NCBI RefSeq assembly: GCF_015477775.1
Contig: NZ_JADLQO010000014.1
Coordinates: 62,001 to 126,000, forward strand
DNA from: Nocardia abscessus
GTDB lineage: Bacteria; Actinomycetota; Actinomycetes; Mycobacteriales; Mycobacteriaceae
Length of the DNA: 64,000 nt
Direction: 5' to 3'
Made by a program: the position numbers and the translations under genes. The notes under the pieces were generated by a model, which saw only the letters and a program-made list of their open reading frames with translations, searched no databases and was not told the origin of the DNA. This document shows positions 53,711-63,157 of this stretch, piece by piece; position 1 is the first letter of the stretch, and each line of letters begins with the position of its first letter.

Positions 53711-55174
53711 TCAGCCCTTGACCAGTTCGGGGGTGGTGGTCTCGGGCTCCTCGGCGGCTTCCGGCGCGGCGGACCGGCTCGGCAGCAGCACTGCCGTGAC
53801 GATCACGATCAGCGCCAGGGCAGCCGAGACGCCGAACGCCAGGCGCATGCCGTCGAGGTGAGCGGAGACGACATCGACGCCGTCGGCGGCGAGCGTGGTG
53901 GCGCGCGCCGACATCACCGTCACCACCAGGGCGGTGCCGAAAGCGGCCGCGACCTGCTGCAGCGTGCCGAGCATGGAGCTGCCGTGGGAGTACAGCTGGT
54001 GCGGCAGGGCGCCGAGGCCGAGTGTGAAGACCGGGGTGAAGGCCGCGGCCAGCGACACCATCAGCAGGATGTGCAGGGCCAGCAGTTGCCAGTACGGCAT
54101 GGTCATCGAGATCTGGGTGAAACCGGCCAGTGACGCCGCGATCCCGATCGAGCCGGGAATCACCAGCCAGCGACCACCGAAACGGTCGAACAGACGGCCC
54201 ACGGTCGGTCCGAGCAGACCCATCGCCAACCCACCCGGCATCACCAGCAAGCCGGTGGCCAACGGGCTCAGGCCGCGCAGGTTCTGCAGGTACAGCGGCA
54301 GCAGGATCATCGATCCGAGCATCGCCATGAACGCCACCGACATCAGGATCAGCGCCTTGGTGTAGATGCCCGACAGCAGGACCCGCAGGTCCAGCAGCGG
54401 AGTGCCGGTGCGCTGCAGGCGCAGCTGACGCAACACGAACGCGGCGATCAGCGCCGCGCCCACGGCCACGATCAGTGCCGGACCTGCGAGGTTGCCGCTC
54501 TCGAACCGGCTGAGCCCGAAGACCAGTCCACCGAATCCGAGCGCCGCCAGTGCCACGCTGGACACATCGATCTGCCCGGCCTGCGGTTCACCGACGTTCT
54601 CCAGCTGACGCAGACCCAGCCAGGCGATCACACCCGCGATCGGCAGCACCAGCACGAAAAGCCAACGCCACGAGGCGATCTGCAGCACCGCACCGGAGAT
54701 CACCGGACCCATCGCGGGCGCCACCGAAATGGCCAGGGTGACATTGCCCATCACCCTGCCGCGATCGCGCTCGGGCACCACCGTCATCAGCGTGGTCATC
54801 AGCAGCGGCATCATCACCGCCGTACCGCCTGCCTGGATGATCCGTCCGACCAGCAGCACCGCGAACGACGGCGCGACCGCGGACAGCGCGGTGCCGGCCA
54901 GGAAGACCCCCATCGCCGCCGTGTACGCCGTCCGGGTCGAGACACGCTGCAGGAACCAGCCGGTGGTGGGGATGACCGCCGCCATCGTCAGCATGAACGC
55001 CGTCGACACCCATTGCGCCGCACGGTCGGTGATGGCGAGATCCTCCATCAGCCGCGGAATGGCGTTGATCATGATGGTCTCGTTCAAGATCACCACGAAC
55101 GTCGCGAGGACCAGCACCCGGATGACGGTCGGTGTCCGCCCTCCCGAGGCGGGAGCGGTTGGTTCGGCGGACAT
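53711..55174 (-). CDS. MFS multidrug exporter, DHA2 (14-TM) type
   Basis: 487 residues with 14 hydrophobic helices. The N-terminal helix VLVLATFVVILNETIMINA is typical of EmrB/QacA exporters, and the motif C-like GPVISGAVLQIASWRWLFVL identifies antiporters. A short Pro/Glu-rich tail ends the protein. It exports drugs or metabolites using the proton gradient. It is convergent with the glycan operon (~115 bp) and not obviously linked to it. The 279 bp upstream show no gene. Confidence 0.93.
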   Translation of the reverse strand: MSAEPTAPASGGRTPTVIRVLVLATFVVILNETIMINAIPRLMEDLAITDRAAQWVSTAFMLTMAAVIPTTGWFLQRVSTRTAYTAAMGVFLAGTALSAVAPSFAVLLVGRIIQAGGTAVMMPLLMTTLMTVVPERDRGRVMGNVTLAISVAPAMGPVISGAVLQIASWRWLFVLVLPIAGVIAWLGLRQLENVGEPQAGQIDVSSVALAALGFGGLVFGLSRFESGNLAGPALIVAVGAALIAAFVLRQLRLQRTGTPLLDLRVLLSGIYTKALILMSVAFMAMLGSMILLPLYLQNLRGLSPLATGLLVMPGGLAMGLLGPTVGRLFDRFGGRWLVIPGSIGIAASLAGFTQISMTMPYWQLLALHILLMVSLAAAFTPVFTLGLGALPHQLYSHGSSMLGTLQQVAAAFGTALVVTVMSARATTLAADGVDVVSAHLDGMRLAFGVSAALALIVIVTAVLLPSRSAAPEAAEEPETTTPELVKG

Positions 55175-55453
55175 CGGTTACCTCCGGAGTGTGGGTCGTC
55201 GACAGGAACATGTGGCCCGTTGCCCAGTCATCGATTCGCGTCCCGGCGCCACAGTGGTGCAGACGCCGTCAACTGCTCGAACTCATCGGGCGCGGGTCAG
55301 TATTCCGGTCGGCACCGACACAAATCACTCGATTATTCCGCCGCCCCACCGCGCAGTCTCATCGCAAACTGCTGGTCAGGACTACTTCTCACAAGCCGTC
55401 GATAGTTAATCGTGAGCCTGGTCACCCCTCCTGAACGGCCATCGCCGCCGCCG

Positions 55454-56929
55454 CTATTTGGACTGCACCAGTTGCTTGGCCGGGTTGGCGTCCGGCGCCA
55501 CACCGTCGTGCGCCACCATCGCCTCCTGACGGCCGAGGGCGGGGCCGCCGGGCAGCAGACCGACGATCGGCCACGGCGCGGGTTCCGGCGTAGCGTGTTC
55601 GGAATCCATCCCGAGGGCTTTCTGCGCGTCGGCGTCCTTGATGCCGTAGCGGACTCCGGTATCCGCGATGTAGAACAGGCTGTCCTTGCGCTGACTGTCT
55701 GGTTCGATACCCGTGGTCTGCACCAGCATTCCCGATCCGGGCTTGGTGTAGAACTGGGCGACGTTTCCGCCGGAGCCGTCGGCTTGGGCCAGCTGCACCG
55801 GGCGAGCGTTGTCGGGGATCGGCAGCGCGCGCCCGGTGATCAGCGAGAGCTCGGCACGGCGGGTGCCGTCGGCCTTGTCCGACGCGACCGGCAGCGGTTT
55901 CCACGAAATGCACTGCACCGGCTGGTCCTTCATGTCCACGATGGCCGGGGCGGTTTCGGGGTAGTCCTGCACGGGCAGCGTGCTGACCAGGTCGGTGTGG
56001 GAGCGGGCGTAGTCGGTGATCTCGTAGTTCCCCGCGGTGGGGTTGGAATTGCGAATGATGTCGGCGGTCAACGGTGAAATCGGCTGCAGCCCGGTGCTCA
56101 GCACCACGTAGTGCTGGTTCACGCTGATGACGCGCACCACGTCGCCGTTGCGGCGGTTGTCGACGGGCTTGAGCGGGAACCCGCCCGGATCATCGATCTT
56201 GGGACGCTCGATGGGCGGCACCTCGGGAATCGCGTTCAGCAGTCCCTGGCTGATCGGGCGCGGGGTCATGCCGCGGATCTTCAGCGCGTCGGTGATCGCA
56301 CGGTCGGCCATGTCCACGCGGGCGCGGCGGTTGGCGTAGATCAGATACGCCGAGTCCTTGCCCTGCACCAGCAGGGCGCGCTCCTGCGCCAGCACGCCCA
56401 CCTTGTCACCGAGGTTCAGATCGCCTGCGATGACCGTGCTGCTCAACGCGTTGGAGCCGTCCGTCCTCAGCTCGTCGCACACTGTCCAGGCACGGCCCTT
56501 GCCGCCGGTGTCGAAGCCCAGCGCGGAAGGCGCGCCCGGGATGCCGATCAGCGTGCCGCGCGGCCGCTTCGACAGCTCCGACTCCTTGACGATGACCGCC
56601 TTGGCCGCATCGCCGACCGCCAGGCGAGCCGACGCGAGGTTGAGCGCCGGATGCACCACACCGTCGAGCGACGCGTATACCTGACCGGAATCCTTGCCGA
56701 TGAGGATCTTGCTGTCGCCGATCTTGTCCTGCGGGCGCAACAACGCGAGCACACCGCAGCCCGCGAGCACGACACAGCCCAGAATCAGGCCTGCCGCGTA
56801 GGCGCGCGACTGCGAGCGCATCGGGTCGTGCAGCATGCGCACGTCCCGGCGCACCAGGGCATGCTCCATCCGCCGGACCAGAAAGCGGTAACCGCTCACC
56901 TGCCAACGCGTAGTGGGTTTTGAAGGCAT
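55454..56929 (-). CDS. eccB: Type VII secretion protein EccB
   Basis: 491 residues from ATG 56929, with GGGGGAG five bases upstream. MPSKPTTRWQVSGYRFLVRR is the EccB cytoplasmic N-terminus. The single transmembrane helix is at about 45-65 (YAAGLILGCVVLAGCGVLAL). The large periplasmic-side domain has the core repeats around residues 120-300 and a conserved Cys pair (TVCDELRT and VQCISWK). EccB is part of the ESX membrane complex. No other ESX gene (eccC, D, esx, mycP) is present within 7 kb on either side, so this copy is isolated here. It is divergent from a kinase gene. Confidence 0.95.
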   Translation of the reverse strand: MPSKPTTRWQVSGYRFLVRRMEHALVRRDVRMLHDPMRSQSRAYAAGLILGCVVLAGCGVLALLRPQDKIGDSKILIGKDSGQVYASLDGVVHPALNLASARLAVGDAAKAVIVKESELSKRPRGTLIGIPGAPSALGFDTGGKGRAWTVCDELRTDGSNALSSTVIAGDLNLGDKVGVLAQERALLVQGKDSAYLIYANRRARVDMADRAITDALKIRGMTPRPISQGLLNAIPEVPPIERPKIDDPGGFPLKPVDNRRNGDVVRVISVNQHYVVLSTGLQPISPLTADIIRNSNPTAGNYEITDYARSHTDLVSTLPVQDYPETAPAIVDMKDQPVQCISWKPLPVASDKADGTRRAELSLITGRALPIPDNARPVQLAQADGSGGNVAQFYTKPGSGMLVQTTGIEPDSQRKDSLFYIADTGVRYGIKDADAQKALGMDSEHATPEPAPWPIVGLLPGGPALGRQEAMVAHDGVAPDANPAKQLVQSK

Positions 56930-57114
56930 CAGTGCTCCCCCGAACCGGTGTTCATGACTTGCCGAGCCAACCCTACAAGTTGCCGCTCGGCCGAGCGGCC
57001 GCGACGCGGAACAGACAGCACACGCGCGGCGGTGACCCCGGATCCGCCAGTGCCGTCGGGCACACGTGGGCAAACCCGGGCATGTGGTCGCTGACGGCGA
57101 ACTATGGTGATGCG

Positions 57115-58077
57115 GTGCCGCTCGAACCAGGTGACCAGTTTGCGGGATTCATCGTGCAGGCCCGGCTGGGGCACGGCGGCAGCAGCGAGGTGTATCTCGC
57201 GCAGGACCCGGAAGAATCGCGGCCGGTCTCGCTGAAGATCCTCGGACCCGAGGACAGCCGATCGCCCGAGGCGCGGGCGAGATTCGTGCACGAGTTCGAC
57301 ATCCTGTCGGCGCTGCGGCACCCCGACATCGTGCGGATGTACACGCACGGGGAGAGCGACGGCAGGCTGTGGTCGGCACACGAGTACGTGGCCGGTGCGA
57401 CCGGTTCGACTCTGGTGCCTGCGCCGCACCGGCCCCCGAATCTGCGACTGGTGCTGCACGTCTTGACCCATGTCGCAGCGGGATTGGATTTCGCGCACGC
57501 CAACGGCGTAGTCCATCTCGACGTGAAACCGGCGAATATCCTGGTCGGCACGGACGAGCCCGCGACGGTGAAGATCTCGGACTTCGATTCGGCCCGATGG
57601 TTGCAACGGCCCGAACCGCCCTTGGCGACCAACGGTTTCGTCGTCGTGTCGGTACCGTACGCCGCGCCGGAACTGCTCCGGGCGAGCACGGTGTCCCCGG
57701 CGACCGACCAATACGCCCTGGCCTGTGCGGCTTTCGAACTGCTCACGGGCCACACGCCGTTCGCCCGCGGCACCCTCATGGCCACCGCGGAGGCCCAGCT
57801 GCACGATCCACCGCCCGAGCTCTCCCGCCGCAGGCGCTGGATCCCGCCGGAGGTGGATGCGATCCTGCACCGGTCGCTCGACAAAGAGCCCGGCGCCCGC
57901 TACGACTCGTGCGCCGAGCCCATCCGCTTGGTCAGCGAGATACTTCAGGACATTGATCCTCGCCCCATCTCCCCTGTACTGGACCGCGTGAAAGCGGCGT
58001 TGAGCCGAGCGCCATTGATGAATGCCACCTTGGGGCGGATAGGCGGCAAGGGGTTCGGCGCCCGCGTCATACGCTGA
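57115..58077 (+). CDS. Soluble Ser/Thr protein kinase with DFD motif
   Basis: 320 residues from GTG 57115; TATGGT seven bases upstream suggests a leaderless mRNA, and ATG 57082 is an alternative. Gly-rich loop LGHGGSSEVYLAQ, Lys41 in VSLKIL, Glu in the C-helix, catalytic loop HLDVKPANIL (134-143, Arg of HRD replaced by Leu), and DFD (156-158) instead of DFG. APELL follows. There is no transmembrane helix and no sensor domain, unlike PknB. The missing HRD Arg suggests control independent of activation-loop phosphorylation. The divergent eccB suggests a link to secretion. The 377 bp behind it (to 58454) hold only a 14-bp tandem repeat at 58226-58253. Confidence 0.88.
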   Translation: MPLEPGDQFAGFIVQARLGHGGSSEVYLAQDPEESRPVSLKILGPEDSRSPEARARFVHEFDILSALRHPDIVRMYTHGESDGRLWSAHEYVAGATGSTLVPAPHRPPNLRLVLHVLTHVAAGLDFAHANGVVHLDVKPANILVGTDEPATVKISDFDSARWLQRPEPPLATNGFVVVSVPYAAPELLRASTVSPATDQYALACAAFELLTGHTPFARGTLMATAEAQLHDPPPELSRRRRWIPPEVDAILHRSLDKEPGARYDSCAEPIRLVSEILQDIDPRPISPVLDRVKAALSRAPLMNATLGRIGGKGFGARVIR

Positions 58078-58454
58078 CGAAATCGTGGCGACCTCCGTCA
58101 TCCGCTCGGCCGCGTAGGCCGGGTCGAGCAACGCCACCGGAAGCGCGGGGTCCTGGTGCACGCTTGCCGCTCAGCCCGCGCAAGAGTTCGACGCCGATCA
58201 GGGCGCTCCTGCCGGGTGACTCAGCGCAGCTCTGAGTGTGCAGCTCTGAGTGTCCACACCGGCGGTCCGATCCGACCTGGTCTCGGCGCGCAGGCGATGC
58301 ACAGTCGACCACCCGGCTCGACAGCTCGTCCGATGCGAGGCGGACACCGGCCCGCGGCCGCCCACCGAGCCACGTACTCGACAGCTGCGCAGCTGGGACG
58401 CCGTATTTGCTGGTTTCCTTGCGAGGGAGCCGGTGCGCCGTCACGCTGAAAGGT

Positions 58455-58877
58455 ATGCGGACCCGCGATATCGAGGTCGGGTGCACCTATATGGTGCTGG
58501 TCCCGCAGCGTCTGCCGCGCAGGCGGTACCCCGACTGCGACCAGCCGGGCTCGCTCACCTGGGCGTGGTCGTGGCTGCGGGGCGGCCGGTTCCGGCTCAC
58601 CGTGACCGAGGTCGACGACACCAGCGCTCCGACCATCGTCGAAGGCTTGCGGATCACCGCGAACTCTCGCATCGCGGTGGTGTTGACCGCCGAGCAGGCC
58701 ACCGAGCTGGGTCTGCCGGTCGGGGTGTTCCGGGTGCGCGGGACCCTGTTCGACGGCGAGGACCGGCCCGTGCGCCTGCCCGAGGTCGAACCACTACGGG
58801 TTCCCGCCCGCTGGTTGCGACCGGTCGAGCAGCCGTGCTTCACCCACCGCGACATCGATTGCTTCCCCTACCTCTGA
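58455..58877 (+). CDS. Hypothetical protein, beta-rich
   Basis: 140 residues, no signal or membrane segment. It alternates short beta-strands (FRLTVTEVDD, RIAVVLTAEQA, GVFRVRGTLFDG) with prolines and ends DIDCFPYL. Two or three Cys near the ends could bind metal. The start ATG is preceded by AAAGG. Codon use is normal, so the gene is likely real. No family recognised. Confidence 0.7.
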   Translation: MRTRDIEVGCTYMVLVPQRLPRRRYPDCDQPGSLTWAWSWLRGGRFRLTVTEVDDTSAPTIVEGLRITANSRIAVVLTAEQATELGLPVGVFRVRGTLFDGEDRPVRLPEVEPLRVPARWLRPVEQPCFTHRDIDCFPYL

Positions 58878-58962
58878 GCGTCACGGGCCGAGCACCCCTT
58901 CGTGCGGGCGGTCGTCGCCGAAGCGTGTCAGCGGTATCGGCCCGGCCGTGGTCCGACTCTGT

Positions 58963-59158
58963 CCAACAGTCAACCGGTCATCGGTCCCGTAGAGCGCTCG
59001 GCCAGTCGCCGACTCCGTCCAACAGTCGGCCAGTCGCCAACTCCGTCCAACAGTCGGCCAGCCGCCAACCCCGACCAACAGTCAGCCAGCCGCCAACCCC
59101 GTCCAACAGTCAGCCAGCCGCCAACCCCGACCAACAGTCAGCCAGTCGCCAACCAATC
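58963..59158. repeat. 28-bp minisatellite, seven units
   Basis: Units begin CCAACAGTC at 58963, (58991 degenerate), 59019, 59047, 59075, 59103 and 59131, exactly 28 bp apart. The core is CCAACAGTCRGCCAGYCGCC followed by AACYCCGW. The period is not a multiple of three and there are no spacers, so it is neither coding nor CRISPR. The rest of the 58878-59328 spacer shows nothing else. Confidence 0.95.
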
Positions 59159-59328
59159 CGGAGTCGGCCGTAACCCACGCCATCCACCAATCCGCCGGTC
59201 GCCTCCGGAGCGGCGAAAGGGGGCTTCCTGCTGGAGCCGGTGTCGGCAATCGGTTGGGCCGACCAGGACAGATACGCGAGTGCGCGGCCGAACGTGCGCC
59301 CACAGCGCGCGGGGGCAGCCGATGTCGC

Positions 59329-60252
59329 TCAGCCGTAGTACGGCGCGACAAGACGTTCCGCCGCGGCCCAGAGTTCGGCTTCACGCCGCCGGTCGTAGGA
59401 CTCCTCCGACGACCGGGACACACGGCCGCGATCGACGTAGGAGCCGGTGGGGGCCGCGGTGGCGCCGAGGACGACGTCCGCGAGGTATCGCCCCGCGGCC
59501 GCGCGGCTGGTCGCCAACGGCGTGCCTGCCAGCACCGGCAGGATACGGCGCATCGCGAACCGGGAGACCGGCCCCGCGTTGCGGGCGAGGTCGGTGCCGG
59601 GGACGAACCCCGGGTTGAAGCCGATGGCGTCGATCCCGGCGGGCAGTCGACGCGCGTACTCGTGCACGAGGTGGATGGCGGCGAGCTTGCTCGTCGAGTA
59701 CGCGGTGCGTCCGGCGGCGGTGGTGCCCGGCTTCGGAAACGCGCCCGGGCGGGCGAGCACGTCGGGTGACTGCCAAATCGGGCCGGGCACCATCCCCAAG
59801 TTGTGCCGGAAATCGCCGAAATGGGTGTCGCTCACGGTGACCACTATCCGGGCCGGGGTGCGGAAGCGATCCTCCAGCAGGCGAACGAACAAATGGTTCG
59901 CGAGCACGTTGACGACGAAGGTGGACTCCAAACCGTCGGGCCCCGCGGTGCGCGCGTTCGTGTACTGCATCCCCGCGTTGCCCACGAAACCGTGCAGCGG
60001 GGGCAGATCCCCACTGTCGAGCCGGGCGCGGATCTCGTCCGCGGCCGACCGCACGCTGTCCAGTGCGCCCAGGTCCGCCGCGACGTGCGAGACCCGGCGC
60101 CCATCCCCGCCGAGTTCCGCGGCCAGCCGTGCGCCGGTGGACCCGCGGGCGGCGACGACCAGATGCGTCTCCCGCGCCCGGCGAAGGATGTGCTCCGCGG
60201 CGACCCGGCCGATCCCGCGACTCGCTCCGGTCATCACGATGGTCGACGGCAT
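59329..60252 (-). CDS. SDR-family oxidoreductase (retinol-dehydrogenase/protochlorophyllide-reductase-like)
   Basis: 307 residues from ATG 60252 (MPSTIVMTGASRGIGRVAAE). TGASRGIG cofactor motif, GNAGMQYTN, VTVSDTHFGDF, and YSTSKLAAIHLVHEYA as Tyr-x3-Lys. The C-terminal part (SYVDRGRVSRSSEESYD) resembles WW-domain oxidoreductase/RDH-type SDRs. It is divergent from an XRE regulator, a common pairing. Substrate unknown. Confidence 0.9.
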   Translation of the reverse strand: MPSTIVMTGASRGIGRVAAEHILRRARETHLVVAARGSTGARLAAELGGDGRRVSHVAADLGALDSVRSAADEIRARLDSGDLPPLHGFVGNAGMQYTNARTAGPDGLESTFVVNVLANHLFVRLLEDRFRTPARIVVTVSDTHFGDFRHNLGMVPGPIWQSPDVLARPGAFPKPGTTAAGRTAYSTSKLAAIHLVHEYARRLPAGIDAIGFNPGFVPGTDLARNAGPVSRFAMRRILPVLAGTPLATSRAAAGRYLADVVLGATAAPTGSYVDRGRVSRSSEESYDRRREAELWAAAERLVAPYYG

Positions 60253-60397
60253 GTCGTCTTCCTTCACTGGCGTGGCAAAGCGCCCGGACGGGCATATCCG
60301 ACCTTCGTCGCCGACCCCGTCGGCTGCCAGTGCCGCGCCGGTCACCAGGACCGGCAGTACCCAGGCTGGTCGGGCCCGCGGCGACGAGAATGAACGC

Positions 60398-61261
60398 GTG
60401 GCTACCTCTCGCTCCGCTTTCGGCGGGCTCCTGCACGCCTGGCGTGATCGGCTGTCGCCTGCCGACGCGGGCTTCGCGGTGACCGCGGGCCGTCGCGCCC
60501 CTGGACTGCGCCGGGAGGAACTCGCGCAACTGGCCGGGCTCTCGGTCGACTACATCCTGCGCTTGGAGCAAGGACGCGCGCGAAACCCCTCGGCTCAGGT
60601 GGTCGGCGCACTCGCCCGCGCCCTTCAGCTGTCCCGGACCGAGCGCGACGAGCTGTACCGCAGCGCCGGGCTGCTGCCGCCGCAGGACGGGACGATCGGC
60701 ACGCATGTGCCCGCGGGCATCCAGCGGCTCGTCGCGCGGCTCGGCGATGTCCCGATCGGAGTGTTCACCGCCGACTGGACGCTGGTCTGGTGGAACGGCA
60801 TGTGGAGCGCCCTGCACGGTGACCCGGCGCTGGTCCCGGCCGCCGAGCGGAACCTCGCGCGCGCCGTTTTCGGTACCGGCGCGGCTCGCGCCGCGCTACG
60901 TCCCTTCCGGTCCGACCGAGCGGAAGACGCCTTCCCCGCGTCGATCGTCGCCGATCTGAAAGACGCGGCGGCGCGCTATCCCGCCGACGACCGGCTCGAT
61001 CGCCTCGTCCATGAGCTTCGGACCACGTCCGCCGCCTTCGCCCACCTCTGGGCGACAGCGACGGCGTCCCAGCACACGAGCGACCGGAAGACGATCCGGC
61101 ATCCGGAGGTCGGTGAGATCACCCTGGACTGCGACGTGCTCGTCGTTCCCGGCGCGGATCTGCGCATGGTCACCTACACGGCGGCAGGCGCGAGCAGCGA
61201 CGCGGGGAAACTCGACCTCCTGCGCGTCACGGACGGCCGTGCGGCCACCACGCTCCCCTGA
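60398..61261 (+). CDS. XRE regulator with MmyB-like ligand-binding domain
   Basis: 287 residues from GTG. HTH at residues 30-70: PGLRREELAQLAGLSVDYIL, then RLEQGRARNPSAQVVGALAR. From ~105 the MmyB-like (PAS-related) domain follows: IGVFTADWTLVWWNGMWSAL, then GEITLDCDVLVVPGADLRM. Such proteins often control a divergent SDR gene and bind a fatty acid or similar ligand, and here the SDR at 59329-60252 is the natural target. Confidence 0.93.
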   Translation: MATSRSAFGGLLHAWRDRLSPADAGFAVTAGRRAPGLRREELAQLAGLSVDYILRLEQGRARNPSAQVVGALARALQLSRTERDELYRSAGLLPPQDGTIGTHVPAGIQRLVARLGDVPIGVFTADWTLVWWNGMWSALHGDPALVPAAERNLARAVFGTGAARAALRPFRSDRAEDAFPASIVADLKDAAARYPADDRLDRLVHELRTTSAAFAHLWATATASQHTSDRKTIRHPEVGEITLDCDVLVVPGADLRMVTYTAAGASSDAGKLDLLRVTDGRAATTLP

Positions 61262-61352
61262 GTTACCAATCCAGTAGCAGGCCAATCGGTCTCGTCACTC
61301 GGGCCAGGGCAAGGCGGATCGTCCGGCAGGCGGTCGATCCCACGACGCCGGG

Positions 61353-61964
61353 TCAGTGGACGAGCTGGTCGGCCCATGCCTGCGGCAGGGTCGCACTCGA
61401 CACGTCGGCGATTTCGTGCAACCGCTGCGCGGGAGTTCCCAAGCGGCTCAACTGGATCAGCCCCTGCGCGACCACTACGACGGTGGCGCTGAGGGCGGAG
61501 AGCGCGGCCTCGTCGTGGTCTCCGGCGTCGTGCATCGCGGGCCGCAGCCGGTCGGCGACACCCTGCTCCATCGCCGTGGTGGTCCGAGCGCCGATGGCGG
61601 CGACTTCGGGGATCCGGGTGCCGAGCTGGGCGATGCTGTTGATCATCAGGCAGCCGCGCCGATCCGGCTGCGCGGCACAGTCTTCGATGATCGCCTGATA
61701 GAGCGCGCGCACCGCGGATCGCGCCGATCCGCCCGCCGCACCGATCGCCCCGCGGACCAGTTGCGCGCGACCTTCGCAATAGCGTTCGAACGCGGCGAGA
61801 AAGAGGCCACGCTTGCTACCGTAGGCGGCGTAGATGCTCCCGTTCCCGATGCCCGTGGCGAGCGAGACGTCTTCCACCGAAGTGCTGTCGAAACCCTTCG
61901 ACCAGAACAGCTCGGTCGCGGCGTCGAGCAGGTTCGATTCGTCGAACTGTCGCGGCCGTCCCAT
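61353..61964 (-). CDS. TetR-family transcriptional regulator
   Basis: 203 residues. MGRPRQFDESNLLDAATELF, then TSVEDVSLATGIGNGSIYAAY is the HTH. CLMINSIAQLGTR in the ligand domain is typical of TetR proteins of the TetR_C_16/AcrR group. It is divergent from the GlxA-like gene with a palindrome between, suggesting control of that gene and the hydrolases behind it. Confidence 0.92.
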   Translation of the reverse strand: MGRPRQFDESNLLDAATELFWSKGFDSTSVEDVSLATGIGNGSIYAAYGSKRGLFLAAFERYCEGRAQLVRGAIGAAGGSARSAVRALYQAIIEDCAAQPDRRGCLMINSIAQLGTRIPEVAAIGARTTTAMEQGVADRLRPAMHDAGDHDEAALSALSATVVVVAQGLIQLSRLGTPAQRLHEIADVSSATLPQAWADQLVH

Positions 61965-62012
61965 GTGCTCACCGTACCAATCGACCTGCGAGGTATCCCA
62001 CACAACTTGTTC

Positions 62013-62028
62013 TGGAGGCGTGCCTCCA
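62013..62028. promoter_or_regulatory. Palindrome between TetR and GlxA-like genes
   Basis: TGGAGGC-GT-GCCTCCA is a perfect 7-bp inverted repeat in the 78-bp divergent spacer, 14 bases before the GlxA-like start. It is a candidate TetR operator. Confidence 0.5.
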
Positions 62029-62042
62029 CAATACTGGTGGAC

Positions 62043-63059
62043 ATGTCTTCCAACTTCGCCACCCGGCCCCGCAGACGGGTGGGCGTTCTCGTCTTCGACG
62101 GCGTCAAGATGCTCGATTTCGTCGGGCCCGCGGAGGTGTTCGTCGAGGCGAACCAGTCGATGGCGGGGTACGAGGTGGTCGTGGTCTCGGCCGACGGCAA
62201 GGACGCCCAGACCTCGATCGGCGCACGGGTCGAGGTGAGCTGCGCGGCCGCCGACGCGGGTCGTTTCGACACGGTGGTGATTCCGGGAAGCGAGCTCCCA
62301 CCGGGGAAATTCGTGACCTCGGAGGTTTTGGCGGCCGCGCGGCATCTGGCCTGCAACACACGACGGCTGGCATCCATCTGCAGCGGCGCGTTCGTCCTCG
62401 CCGAGCTGGGACTCTTCGACGGCAGGCGCGCGACCACCCATTGGAAATTCGCGACCGAACTCGCGCGGCGGTACCCCGCGGTCGAGGTGGATCCGGATGC
62501 GATCTTCGTGCGGGACGGCAATCTGTACAGCTCGGCCGGGGTGGCCGCGGGCGTCGATCTCGCACTGGCACTGGTCGAAGAGGACCACGGCGCCGACGTG
62601 GCTCGTCGGGTGGCGCAGTCGATGGTGGTCTACATGCAGCGCGCCGGCGGCCAGTCGCAGTTCTCGGCGTCGCTGAGCGGACCGGCGCCGCGCAGCCCGC
62701 TCGTCCGCGGCGTGGTGGACCTGATCTGCGCCGACCCGGCGTATCCGCACACGGTGCAGACCCTGGCCGCCCATGCGCGAGTCAGCGTCCGGCACCTGAC
62801 CCGGCTGTTCCGCGCGGAACTCGAGCGCTCGCCCGCGGAATACGTGGCGTTCATCCGCTTCGGGACGGCCAGGGACATGCTGCACGCCGGATACAGCGTG
62901 ACGGAGGCCGCCATGGCGGCGGGCTACGGCACCAGCGAGGCGCTGCGCCGAGCCTTCGTTGCCCGCCTCGGCATTTCCCCGCGCAAGTATCAGCAGCGGT
63001 TCCGGTCGACCGGCTCGACCACCGGGATGGAGCAGGCCATGGCACGGGCCGTGTCCTGA
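62043..63059 (+). CDS. GlxA-type regulator: DJ-1/PfpI domain plus AraC HTH
   Basis: 338 residues. Residues 12-195: DJ-1/PfpI amidotransferase-like domain (VGVLVFDGVKMLDFVGPAEV; elbow Cys in ASICSGAFVLAELG). Residues 230-325: two AraC HTH motifs (VQTLAAHARVSVRHLTRLF and VTEAAMAAGYGTSEALRRAF). It is a DNA-binding activator; the DJ-1 part probably senses a ligand. Its position with TetR and two alpha/beta hydrolases suggests a small detoxification locus. Confidence 0.93.
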   Translation: MSSNFATRPRRRVGVLVFDGVKMLDFVGPAEVFVEANQSMAGYEVVVVSADGKDAQTSIGARVEVSCAAADAGRFDTVVIPGSELPPGKFVTSEVLAAARHLACNTRRLASICSGAFVLAELGLFDGRRATTHWKFATELARRYPAVEVDPDAIFVRDGNLYSSAGVAAGVDLALALVEEDHGADVARRVAQSMVVYMQRAGGQSQFSASLSGPAPRSPLVRGVVDLICADPAYPHTVQTLAAHARVSVRHLTRLFRAELERSPAEYVAFIRFGTARDMLHAGYSVTEAAMAAGYGTSEALRRAFVARLGISPRKYQQRFRSTGSTTGMEQAMARAVS

Positions 63060-63157
63060 TCAGAGGCTTTTGTGGCCCGTGGGGAGGGGCGCCGGGCGGG
63101 TGTTCCGGCCGAAACTGAGTCACCCGCAGCGCTCCCTACCGAGCGCTGGAGAAAGGA

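Noticed and set aside
58963..59158. Possible CRISPR array
   Set aside because: Units follow one another without unique spacers and no cas genes are near.
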